Shown here in pieces: positions 1-6,311 of a DNA stretch of 7,532 bases. Made by a program: the position numbers and the translations under genes. The notes beneath the pieces were generated by a model. The model had not been told where the DNA came from and ran no database searches. It saw nothing but the letters and a program-made list of their open reading frames with translations. Every line of letters starts with the position of its first letter. Positions within the stretch are counted from its first letter, which is position 1. The DNA comes from Bacteroidales bacterium (lineage in GTDB: Bacteria > Bacteroidota > Bacteroidia > Bacteroidales > GCA-2711565): contig JAOZQX010000058.1 in assembly GCA_029931995.1 (NCBI GenBank), positions 1 through 7,532 on the forward strand, in the 5' to 3' direction.

Positions 1-78
1 ATTTTGGGTTCGCCAGAGGAAAAACTAATTTACAATCCCTCACAAATTCCTGTACTTTGTATCAATCCAGTAAAATAA
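1..78 (+). CDS. Universal stress protein (UspA family), C-terminal fragment
   Basis: The window opens in the middle of a reading frame that runs from base 1 to a TAA at 76-78 and encodes 25 residues. It begins ILGSPEEKLIYN and ends IPVLCINPVK. This resembles the last strand-helix-strand of UspA-domain proteins: a Gly-Ser closing the nucleotide-binding loop (GS at residues 3-4), an E-K-L helix, then a PVL strand at the end. Known family members are soluble ATP-binding or dimerising stress proteins. The stop lies 26 bases before the next gene on the same strand, so the two may be co-transcribed. The frame is open and protein-like, but 25 residues are few, so the family call is a motif-level inference. 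Confidence 0.6.
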   Translation: MLGSPEEKLIYNPSQIPVLCINPVK

Positions 79-104
79 ATTTTAAAAAATAAAATACGCA
101 TATT

Positions 105-1781
105 ATGAAACGAAGGTTTTTATTTGTTCTGATGAGTTTTGTATTTCTTTTTAGCGCAAAATTTTTGGGAGCACACGATCCGAAAATGGAAGATGAGATT
201 AAGATTGCCGAACAACAAATCCCTCATCAACCAGTGGAGGAAGAAACAGACCCAACGCTCAGTCAACAAATAAATGATGCTTTTGTTCCTATTGTAAATG
301 GACTTGGATCAGTAATTTTTTGGGACCCGGTTTCGGCTGTTGGTGTTTACGACCCTATTATTTATGATAGCGAAGGAATTCCTGTAATAGCCGACGACGG
401 AACTACAAGAACCTCCCCCATCACCCTCGTAGTTATTTGGTTGATTTGCGGAGCTTTGTTTTTCACCATTTTTATGCGTTTTATAAACATCCGTGGCTTT
501 AAACATGCTATTGATATTGTTCGCGGGCGTTACGACGACCCCAGTCATAAAGGGGAGGTTTCTCACTTTCAGGCATTAACTACTGCCCTTTCAGCCACGG
601 TTGGTTTGGGTAATATTGCAGGAGTTGCTATCGCAATTGTAATAGGTGGCCCCGGTGCAACCTTCTGGATGATCGTTGCCGGATTATTAGGAATGTCTTC
701 GAAATTTGTAGAATGTACTTTAGGCGTAAAATATCGTAAAATTGATATGTTCGGGAATGTTTCCGGCGGACCAATGTATTATTTATACATGGGTCTTAAG
801 AAAAAAGGATTGAAATGGTTGGGGTCAATTTTAGCAGTGATTTTTGCAATTTTAGTGATCGGCGGATCATTTGGTGGCGGAAATATGTTTCAGGCCAATC
901 AAGCTTTTGCTCAATTAGCAGTGATGGTTCCCTCAGTAGCAAATTACGGTGCTTATTTCGGAATTATACTTGCTATTTTAGTTGGGGTTGTGATTATTGG
1001 AGGTATTAAAAGCATTGCAAGGGTGACTGATAAAATTGTTCCCTTTATGGCGGTACTATATGTTTCCACGGCCTTGATTATTATTTTTATGAATATCGGT
1101 GAAACCGGTCATGCCTTTAGTTTAATTATAAATGGAGCTTTTTCAGCTTCGGCATTAAAAGGTGGATTTATTGGCGTTTTAATTGTAGGCTTCCAACGAG
1201 CTGCGTTCTCAAACGAAGCCGGAGTTGGTTCGGCAGCTATTGCGCACTCGGCAGTAAAAACTGACATGCCTATTAAAGAAGGATTGGTTTCCTTATTGGA
1301 ACCTTTTGTTGACACCGTGGTTATTTGCACCATGACTGCCTTAGTAATTATTTTCACAGGTTTTTATAATAATCCCAGTGGACTGGAAGGCACCCAACTT
1401 ACTTCGCAAGCTTTCGGAAGTGTATTCACTTGGTTTCCCTATCTACTAATTATTGCCATTTTCCTCTTTGCTTTTTCAACCATGATTTCATGGTCATACT
1501 ACGGACTCAAAGGTTTTGATTATTTATTCGGTCGATTTTCTGAAAAATGGTTTGGAAACCGAAAAGTTGCAGCCACTGTTTTCCGTATTTTATTCCTCGG
1601 AATGATCGTCGTTGGAGCTTCCTCCGAAATGGGTGTTGTTGTCGATTTCTCGGATATGATGATTTTATCGATGGCCTTCCCGAATATCCTGGGTTTAATT
1701 ATCCTGGCTCCCGAAGTTAGAAGAGATTTGAAAGATTATTGGAAGAAACTTAAAAGCGGAGAAATAAAACGCTATAAATAA
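105..1781 (+). CDS. Sodium:alanine symporter family (AGCS) amino-acid carrier
   Basis: A 558-residue inner-membrane carrier, expected to import alanine, glycine or a related amino acid with Na+. The family signature is clear: GGPGATFWMIVAGLLG at residues 181-196, preceded by GLGNIAGVA (167-175) in the first conserved helix pair. A second core block, RAAFSNEAGVGSAAIAH, lies at 365-381 and is followed by the EPFVDT stretch at 399-404. About ten further hydrophobic helices follow, ending in a basic cytoplasmic tail (KKLKSGEIKRYK). The protein is longer than many AGCS members. It starts with a basic, hydrophobic signal-like segment (residues 2-22) and an acidic 45-residue stretch, and has a polar insert at about 78-105 between the first core helix and the next. 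The ATG at 105 fits this signal-like start. It lies 26 bases after the universal stress protein stop. The substrate cannot be fixed from sequence. Confidence 0.93.
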   Translation: MKRRFLFVLMSFVFLFSAKFLGAHDPKMEDEIKIAEQQIPHQPVEEETDPTLSQQINDAFVPIVNGLGSVIFWDPVSAVGVYDPIIYDSEGIPVIADDGTTRTSPITLVVIWLICGALFFTIFMRFINIRGFKHAIDIVRGRYDDPSHKGEVSHFQALTTALSATVGLGNIAGVAIAIVIGGPGATFWMIVAGLLGMSSKFVECTLGVKYRKIDMFGNVSGGPMYYLYMGLKKKGLKWLGSILAVIFAILVIGGSFGGGNMFQANQAFAQLAVMVPSVANYGAYFGIILAILVGVVIIGGIKSIARVTDKIVPFMAVLYVSTALIIIFMNIGETGHAFSLIINGAFSASALKGGFIGVLIVGFQRAAFSNEAGVGSAAIAHSAVKTDMPIKEGLVSLLEPFVDTVVICTMTALVIIFTGFYNNPSGLEGTQLTSQAFGSVFTWFPYLLIIAIFLFAFSTMISWSYYGLKGFDYLFGRFSEKWFGNRKVAATVFRILFLGMIVVGASSEMGVVVDFSDMMILSMAFPNILGLIILAPEVRRDLKDYWKKLKSGEIKRYK

Positions 1782-1783
1782 TT

Positions 1784-1812
1784 ATGAGTTATGAATGATA
1801 AGTGATGAGTTA
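1784..1812. repeat. Short low-complexity direct repeat (ATGAGTT units)
   Basis: Just after the AGCS stop, the sequence repeats degenerate ATGA-type units. ATGAGTT occurs exactly at 1784-1790 and 1805-1811, with ATGAATGATAAGTG between them. No coding potential or strong secondary structure is visible. It probably is a simple intergenic repeat tract. Nothing convincing is seen between it and the hairpin at 1906, apart from general AT-richness. Confidence 0.4.
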
Positions 1813-1905
1813 AAATAAGAACCAAAACCTTGTATAAAAACCTGAAGAATAAACAGCATCGTATTAGTATTTACATTACTAACTGAGACATATAATAATA
1901 TTTGG

Positions 1906-1939
1906 AATAAAGCTGATGTAACCATCAGCTTTATTTTTT
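1906..1939 (+). terminator. Perfect 13-bp hairpin with T-run, abutting the next start codon
   Basis: Arms 1906-1918 (AATAAAGCTGATG) and 1923-1935 (CATCAGCTTTATT) are exact reverse complements around a four-base loop (TAAC). The T-rich 3' arm runs into six Ts at 1934-1939. This has the form of a Rho-independent terminator for the symporter upstream. The A-rich 5' arm mirrors the T-run, so the structure could also work on the other strand. Unusually, it ends on the base before the ATG at 1940. The downstream gene must therefore either be transcribed through it or start inside it, which leaves room for a role in translation control. Confidence 0.75.
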
Positions 1940-2797
1940 ATGCTCAAACCAATATTCGATTATTTTTATTTCAGCCAGAAAGAAAGACGCGGTATTTTCA
2001 TGCTTCTTTCCATCATTCTAATTCTGATTTTTATTAACCTGTTTGTTATTCCCAACATTAGTCAGGAAAAACCAATTGACAAACTTGCTTTTATTGCCTG
2101 GGTTGATAGCTTGACTCAAAAACCACTTGAACAAGTCGAAGCAAAGACCATTGAATATTTTAAGTTTAATCCTAATTTGATCACAAAAGAAGATTGGCTT
2201 AAATTAGGCTTAAGCGAAAAACAAACACAAACCATTTTAAACTACCGAAATGCAGGCGGGAAATTCTTTAAAAAAGAAGATCTGAAAAAAATATATTCGA
2301 TCAGTGAAACTCAATACCAAAAGCTTGAGCCTTTTATTTCAATCTCGAAATCCAAAAAAGAAAAAAGAAAAAATTACGCTCCACAAAAAAAACTACATAT
2401 TGAATTAAACACCACAGACTCTGTTGAGTTAATTAAAATTTATGGTGTCGGAGCTGTTTTTGCTTCACGTATTTTGAAATACAGAAACTTGCTTGGAGGC
2501 TACACTCACCCTTCTCAACTCGTTGAAGTATATGGAATCGACTCCGGTAAATTTGAGAACATAAAACACAATTTTACGGCTTGCGACACGGCAAAAATAA
2601 ATCAACTAAATATTAATACTGCCGACTTTAAAAAATTATTAAAACATCCTTATATTAGCTACGAATTTGTAAAATTTATTGTTAATGCACGTAAGGTGGA
2701 GAAAATTAAATCAGTAGATGATTTAAGAGAACCAAAGTATATTTCTGATTCGCTATTCATGAAACTTCGACCCTACCTTAAAATAAGCACCAAATAA
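1940..2797 (+). CDS. Membrane-anchored protein with three helix-hairpin-helix units (ComEA-like)
   Basis: A 285-residue protein. A short segment ending in basic KERRG (residues 14-18) precedes one transmembrane helix at about 19-39, which predicts an N-in anchor with the rest outside the inner membrane. Three helix-hairpin-helix units follow. The first spans about 77-132 (LGLSEKQTQTILNYRNAGGKF). The second spans about 155-213 (IYGVGAVFASRILKYR, then LGGY), the best match to the ComEA-type G-x-G hairpin. The third, about 222-281, is more degenerate. A very basic linker (137-151, KSKKEKRKNYAPQKK) joins units one and two. Such units usually bind the DNA backbone without sequence specificity; ComEA acts in DNA uptake. 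The ATG at 1940 is chosen because the FYFSQKERRG segment before the helix is typical of this family. ATG at 2000 (Met21) would lose it. A DNA-uptake role is only inferred. Confidence 0.85.
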   Translation: MLKPIFDYFYFSQKERRGIFMLLSIILILIFINLFVIPNISQEKPIDKLAFIAWVDSLTQKPLEQVEAKTIEYFKFNPNLITKEDWLKLGLSEKQTQTILNYRNAGGKFFKKEDLKKIYSISETQYQKLEPFISISKSKKEKRKNYAPQKKLHIELNTTDSVELIKIYGVGAVFASRILKYRNLLGGYTHPSQLVEVYGIDSGKFENIKHNFTACDTAKINQLNINTADFKKLLKHPYISYEFVKFIVNARKVEKIKSVDDLREPKYISDSLFMKLRPYLKISTK

Positions 2798-2931
2798 CTA
2801 GAAACAAATTACAAACAAAATCCAATGCTCAAATTACAAAACCCAAATCGAATTTGTGGTATCTAGTTTTGATCATTGTTTTTTTGAAATTTATTTGAGA
2901 TTTGATTATTGAAATTTGGAATTTAAAACTT
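2798..2931. repeat. AT-rich imperfect palindromic intergenic repeat, copy A
   Basis: The gap before the peptide transporter has a left half rich in CAAA words (ACAAATTACAAACAAAATCC style) and a right half rich in TTTG words, so the halves are loosely inverted. Smaller inverted pairs inside it are AACTAGA at 2796-2802 with TCTAGTT at 2862-2868, and CAAAT-CGA-ATTTG at 2844-2856. It shares an exact 17-mer, AATTTATTTGAGATTTG (2888-2904), with copy B downstream of the transporter, and CCAATGCTCAAATT at 2822-2835 matches copy B at 12 of 14 bases. A perfect TAnnTTTG box (TAGTTTTG, 2864-2871) lies inside it. Such TTTG-rich sequence yields this by chance, so I do not call a promoter. Confidence 0.55.
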
Positions 2932-2939
2932 AAATGTAA

Positions 2940-4388
2940 ATGAGCTTTTTATCTGTTTTTAAGAAATTCCCAAGAACATTTTGGATTGTTAACGTTATGG
3001 AATTGTTCGAGCGTTGGGCTTATTACGGGATGTTCGTTGTGTTATCGGTTTATTTAACCAATCCTATTTCCGAAGGCGGACTTGGTTTTACAAATAGTCA
3101 GCGTGGTATTATGCAGGCTATCGTGACCGGAATAATTTATTTACTTCCTGTTTTGGGTGGTGCTATTGCCGATAAATTTGGTTTTCGAAGAGTGTTATTA
3201 GCAGCTTCTGTATGCCTAACATCCGGCTACTATTTCATGGGGCAATTTAACAGCTATGCAATGGTTTTTGCAAGCTTCCTGATTGTTGCTGTTGGAGCTT
3301 CCATTTTTAAACCCGTTATCTCGGCTACTATTTCAAAAACAACAAACAAAAATAACGACACCATAGGCTTTGGCATATTTTATATGATCGTAAATATTGG
3401 AGGTTTTATCGGGCCTTTTGTGGCTTCCAGATTACGCGATTTAAATTGGAATTATGTTTTCGTGATGAGCTCCCTTGTCATTCTTGTAAATTTCATCCTT
3501 CTTATTTTTTATAAAGAACCCGGACGCAAAGAAAACAAATCGGAAAACTCATTAGGTGAAACCATTTTGCAAATTTTCAGGAATATGGGTATCGCTTTAA
3601 GCGATAAAAAATTTACATTATTTATTATCATAATGATTGGTTTTTGGACCACCTATTGGCAAATTTTCTTTACGCTTCCTGTTTACATTACCCAATGGAT
3701 TAATACCACCGATGTTTATAATTCTTCATCCGTACTCGCAAGTGCTATTGGCACCAAAGTGGATGGTGTGGGATTGATACGTCCTGAGCAAATAATAAAC
3801 ATTGCTGCCTTTACCATTATATTTTTTCAAGTGCTTGTTTCTACGCTGGTAATGAAAATCAGACCGGTTACATCTATAATTTTTGGAGGACTGATTATTG
3901 CCCTTGGGATGGGACAATTTGCGTTTCAAAACATGGGACTATACATTATTTTAGGTGTTGTAATCATTGCTTTTGGAGAGATGACAAGTTCGCCCCGAGT
4001 TCAGGAATATATTGGGCGTATTGCCCCTGTTGACAAGGTTGCTCTTTATATGGGCGTAAGTTATTTACCCATGGCAGGTGGAAATATTATTGGCGGGTTC
4101 TTATCAGGTTTTCTGTATGATAGCATGTCGGATAAGTATATTTATTTAAAACAAGAATTGCTTAGCCGTGGTTATGCCACAATGGAGACGCTCCAGAACG
4201 CTGATGGTGCGATTCTTTTTAAAGAAGCTATGATTTTTTTAAACATGAACGAAAATCAGTTGAATCAATTATTGTATAGCAATTACCAACCCGGAAATAT
4301 TTGGTTGGTTTTTGCAGCTATTGGAGCCGGAACAGCTGTGTTGCTGTTTTTGTATGATAGACTATTGCTGAGTAAAAGCACCAAATAA
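2940..4388 (+). CDS. POT/PTR2-family proton-dependent peptide transporter
   Basis: A 482-residue major facilitator superfamily protein with the features of proton-coupled oligopeptide transporters. The ExxER proton-coupling motif is present in the first helix (ELFERWAYYG, residues 21-30; the usual Phe after Arg is Trp). The loop motif GGAIADKFGFRR is at 73-84. A conserved lysine sits in SIFKPVISATI (Lys124). The PTR2 signature fits exactly as FGIFYMIVNIGGF at 144-156. A helix-10-type glutamate is found in GEMTSSPRVQEY (Glu347). Expected role: di- or tripeptide import across the inner membrane with H+. The long polar loop at about 395-450, before the last helix, is larger than in many family members. 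ATG at 2940 puts the first helix in register. An upstream ATG at 2934 is followed at once by TAA. Substrate range is not readable from sequence. Confidence 0.92.
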   Translation: MSFLSVFKKFPRTFWIVNVMELFERWAYYGMFVVLSVYLTNPISEGGLGFTNSQRGIMQAIVTGIIYLLPVLGGAIADKFGFRRVLLAASVCLTSGYYFMGQFNSYAMVFASFLIVAVGASIFKPVISATISKTTNKNNDTIGFGIFYMIVNIGGFIGPFVASRLRDLNWNYVFVMSSLVILVNFILLIFYKEPGRKENKSENSLGETILQIFRNMGIALSDKKFTLFIIIMIGFWTTYWQIFFTLPVYITQWINTTDVYNSSSVLASAIGTKVDGVGLIRPEQIINIAAFTIIFFQVLVSTLVMKIRPVTSIIFGGLIIALGMGQFAFQNMGLYIILGVVIIAFGEMTSSPRVQEYIGRIAPVDKVALYMGVSYLPMAGGNIIGGFLSGFLYDSMSDKYIYLKQELLSRGYATMETLQNADGAILFKEAMIFLNMNENQLNQLLYSNYQPGNIWLVFAAIGAGTAVLLFLYDRLLLSKSTK

Positions 4389-4520
4389 CAAAACACAAAT
4401 AATAAATAATATTCAATGTTCAAATTTCCAAACTCTAAATAGATTAATGAGATTTTTGTTTTGAAAATTGGATTTTGGAATTTATTTGAGATTTGGAACT
4501 TGTGATTTGTTATTTCAAAT
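4387..4520. repeat. AT-rich imperfect palindromic intergenic repeat, copy B
   Basis: The gap between the converging transporter and rhomboid genes is almost entirely one loose palindrome. Its outer arms, AACAAAACACAA (4387-4398) and TTGTGATTTGTT (4500-4511), pair at 11 of 12 positions, with CAAA-rich sequence inward on the left and TTTGG-rich sequence on the right. It shares AATTTATTTGAGATTTG (4479-4495) exactly with copy A, in the same orientation, and TCAATGTTCAAATT (4413-4426) at 12 of 14 bases. The long hairpin lies between convergent genes and could serve as a bidirectional transcription stop. No T-run terminator is seen otherwise. The left arm overlaps the transporter stop codon. Confidence 0.6.
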
Positions 4521-4540
4521 TAATCGTTCTTCTTAACTTT

Positions 4541-5170
4541 TCAATACGCATCAGTCTCATCTTCTTCTTCATCCCAATGATAAATCGGAGCCTGAGGGCC
4601 TTCCTTTCTATAGTAAATTGCTACAATAAATCCGGCTGTTAGTCCCATTAAATGGCCTTCCCACGAAATATTTTCTTTTGGAAAAAAGTCGGGGAAAACA
4701 CCCCAAATCATACTTCCGTATAAAAAAGTAATTACAAGCGTTAGAGCCATCAAACGCGGATTTTTTCGAATAACCCCACTCACAAAAAGAAAAGAAGCCA
4801 TGCCGTAAATAATACCACTGGCACCAATATGGTAGGAATCTCTACCTGCAAACCAAAGCCAAATTCCGCTCAGCAAATAAATCATGAAAAAGCTGCGGGT
4901 AGCCAGTTCTTTATAAAAGTAAAACAGAAAACTCATCAACAAAAAAACCGACACACTGTTTGCCATCAGATGCGACCAATCACCATGAATTAAAGGTGAG
5001 GTAATAATTCCAATTAAGCCTTCCAATTTCAGGGGATAAACACCCAAAAAAACAAGGTCGATACCAAAAACAAATTCCGAAAATTTTATCAGCCAAATCA
5101 ACACTAAAAAAAGTGCAGGGAAAAATAAGCTTTGAATGATTTTCTTTTTTTCTTCTTCGGATGAGGTCAT
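4541..5170 (-). CDS. Rhomboid family intramembrane serine protease
   Basis: A 209-residue polytopic membrane protein with the complete rhomboid catalytic set. HGDWSHLMAN (residues 62-71) carries the conserved helix-2 His and Asn of the oxyanion region. GASG (116-119) carries the nucleophile Ser118. GHLMGLTAG (172-180) carries the catalytic His173. Six hydrophobic helices fit the minimal bacterial form, which cleaves transmembrane segments of substrate proteins within the membrane. The cytoplasmic tail is strongly acidic (WDEEEDETDAY at the end). Start choice: the frame is open back to an ATG at 5224, but a perfect promoter -7 box lies at 5188-5195, between the two ATGs. The sequence between them is not family-like, whereas MTSSEEEKKK is a plausible cytoplasmic start, so ATG at 5170 is preferred. 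It converges on the transporter. The substrate is unknown. Confidence 0.92.
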   Translation of the reverse strand: MTSSEEEKKKIIQSLFFPALFLVLIWLIKFSEFVFGIDLVFLGVYPLKLEGLIGIITSPLIHGDWSHLMANSVSVFLLMSFLFYFYKELATRSFFMIYLLSGIWLWFAGRDSYHIGASGIIYGMASFLFVSGVIRKNPRLMALTLVITFLYGSMIWGVFPDFFPKENISWEGHLMGLTAGFIVAIYYRKEGPQAPIYHWDEEEDETDAY

Positions 5171-5187
5171 AATTAGTATGGCTTGAT

Positions 5188-5195
5188 CAAAGATA
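5188..5195 (-). promoter_or_regulatory. Bacteroidota -7 box (TATCTTTG) for the rhomboid gene
   Basis: On the minus strand TATCTTTG matches the Bacteroidota housekeeping consensus TAnnTTTG at every fixed position, 17 bases before the ATG at 5170. Transcription would start a few bases downstream, giving a very short leader. The upstream TTG element is poor: the nearest (TTTTTTG) is about 26 bases away, longer than the usual spacer. If it is used, the rhomboid gene is transcribed separately from the glycosyltransferases and the ATG at 5224 is not in the transcript. Confidence 0.5.
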
Positions 5196-5222
5196 ATAAA
5201 ATTACATATCGGGTGGGGAATC

Positions 5223-5243
5223 AAAAAAGAGAGGAAATTCTCT
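5223..5243 (-). terminator. Weak intrinsic terminator after the glycosyltransferase pair
   Basis: Four bases after the CDP-glycerol transferase stop, the minus strand reads AGAGA-ATTTCC-TCTCT followed by a run of Ts (six in all, counting the last stem base). The five-pair stem is short and A/G-rich, so termination would be partial. Its position, between the operon end and the rhomboid promoter, supports the call. Confidence 0.35.
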
Positions 5244-5246
5244 AGC

Positions 5247-6299
5247 TTATTTCATAATCTCATCAAGCACATTTGTAATTTTTAAAGCAGCCTTTTTACT
5301 ATGATTACCATCCAAATCATCAAACATAATTTTGTTATATTTCTGACGTTGTTCAGACCTTTGTTGTGGATTGTCCAGTTCATGTTTTATTGCACTTCTA
5401 AGTTCTTCAAAATTATCAATTCGGAATGAAATATCTTGAAGTAGCTTAACAATATTTGGGGTAAGGCGCCTTGATTCTTTCACCGAAAAAGTCACCATTG
5501 GTTTATCCAAAGCACAAGATTCTGCAAGAATTGAGCTTGTATCACCCACCATTAAATCTGCTAATTTTATATAAAGATAATTTTTAGGGTCATTTAAAAA
5601 CACCACTCCCGAAGTGTTCTTTATTTTCGAAAAATATTTTTTATTAGTAAAAGGATGAAATGTAACCATTACATTAAACTCATCTGTCAGCTCCGACAGC
5701 CGATCGCACCATTTATCCACAGCAGACATCCCTGAACCTTCCCAGGTAGCAGTGAAAAGAATGTTTGGTTTTCCGTTATTAAAACCTAACTTTTGTCTTA
5801 ACTCTTCCACCTTCTTATCAGTATCTGGAAACCAATAAGAATCTAGTTTTGGATAGCCTCCACTTTGGGCACATGTAATTCCAAGCGCTTTAGCTTCTTC
5901 CACCTCATATTCAGAAGTAAACAGGTAAACTGAAAATGCATTGAACTTCTCAGCCCGAATCAGATTCTTGAAATGATAGACCCCATGTTTTGTCCCAATT
6001 TTCACGATTCCTTTACTCGGGAATTTATGAAACGCATGACGAGCCATAATAACCACATCCGGAAAAACAGGCCAAAGAACTGAATCCAAGCCATGGCTTG
6101 AAAGTTCATTTTTTACTTGCCTGTTCTTTGCCACAATTTTCATCTGTGGTAAGTGTTCTCTTACATTTTCAAATATTACATAATCAAGGTAGCAATCGCA
6201 ATAAAAAACAATTTGCTTTTTTTTTCGGAACAATGATAAAGTCTTCCAAACTAACGTATAGGGAGCCGTTAAAAGATAGTAGGTGAAAGGATAAGTCAT
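5247..6299 (-). CDS. CDP-glycerol glycerophosphotransferase-like GT-B enzyme (TagB/TagF type)
   Basis: A 350-residue protein with the pattern of the Glyphos_transf family, whose known members move glycerol-phosphate or ribitol-phosphate from a CDP donor onto an envelope polymer. Visible landmarks: KHG at 104-106 (catalytic-type His-Gly), GYPKLD at 148-153, a donor-domain strand TATWEG at 183-188, HPF at 215-217, and the nucleotide-binding block ADLMVGDTSSILAE at 247-260 followed by LDKPMV. The end (DLDGNHSKKAA) also fits the family. Length suits the short TagB-like class, without the extra domain of TagF. The N-terminus is hydrophobic and aromatic, with basic RKKK at 25-28, suggesting membrane association. 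ATG at 6299 is preferred; the TTG two codons earlier (6305) is in frame. The gene follows the GT9 gene by 12 bases, so they are probably one operon for a surface glycan. The exact donor is not certain. Confidence 0.82.
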   Translation of the reverse strand: MTYPFTYYLLTAPYTLVWKTLSLFRKKKQIVFYCDCYLDYVIFENVREHLPQMKIVAKNRQVKNELSSHGLDSVLWPVFPDVVIMARHAFHKFPSKGIVKIGTKHGVYHFKNLIRAEKFNAFSVYLFTSEYEVEEAKALGITCAQSGGYPKLDSYWFPDTDKKVEELRQKLGFNNGKPNILFTATWEGSGMSAVDKWCDRLSELTDEFNVMVTFHPFTNKKYFSKIKNTSGVVFLNDPKNYLYIKLADLMVGDTSSILAESCALDKPMVTFSVKESRRLTPNIVKLLQDISFRIDNFEELRSAIKHELDNPQQRSEQRQKYNKIMFDDLDGNHSKKAALKITNVLDEIMK

Positions 6300-6311
6300 T
6301 CGCAATTCTTT

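Noticed and set aside
309..1357. Open frames inside the symporter gene (minus strand 309-566 and 1109-1357, plus strand 815-1009)
   Set aside because: They lie within a strongly conserved AGCS gene, have no recognisable domain and show low-complexity or cysteine/serine-rich shadow composition.
1784..1812. ATGAGTT direct repeats as iterons, an attachment site or a CRISPR-like unit
   Set aside because: Only two exact seven-base copies, with no regular spacing, integrase, replication gene or unique spacers nearby.
1906..1939. Riboswitch or T-box leader for the helix-hairpin-helix gene
   Set aside because: The structure is one simple stem with a four-base loop. There is no aptamer-like core or alternative pairing.
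3726..3929. Minus-strand frame inside the peptide transporter
   Set aside because: Antisense to a conserved transporter segment, with no family features or start signals.
2798..4520. Composite transposon formed by the two repeats around the peptide transporter
   Set aside because: No transposase, sharp terminal inverted repeats or target-site duplication is visible. The copies are too diverged to call a recent insertion.
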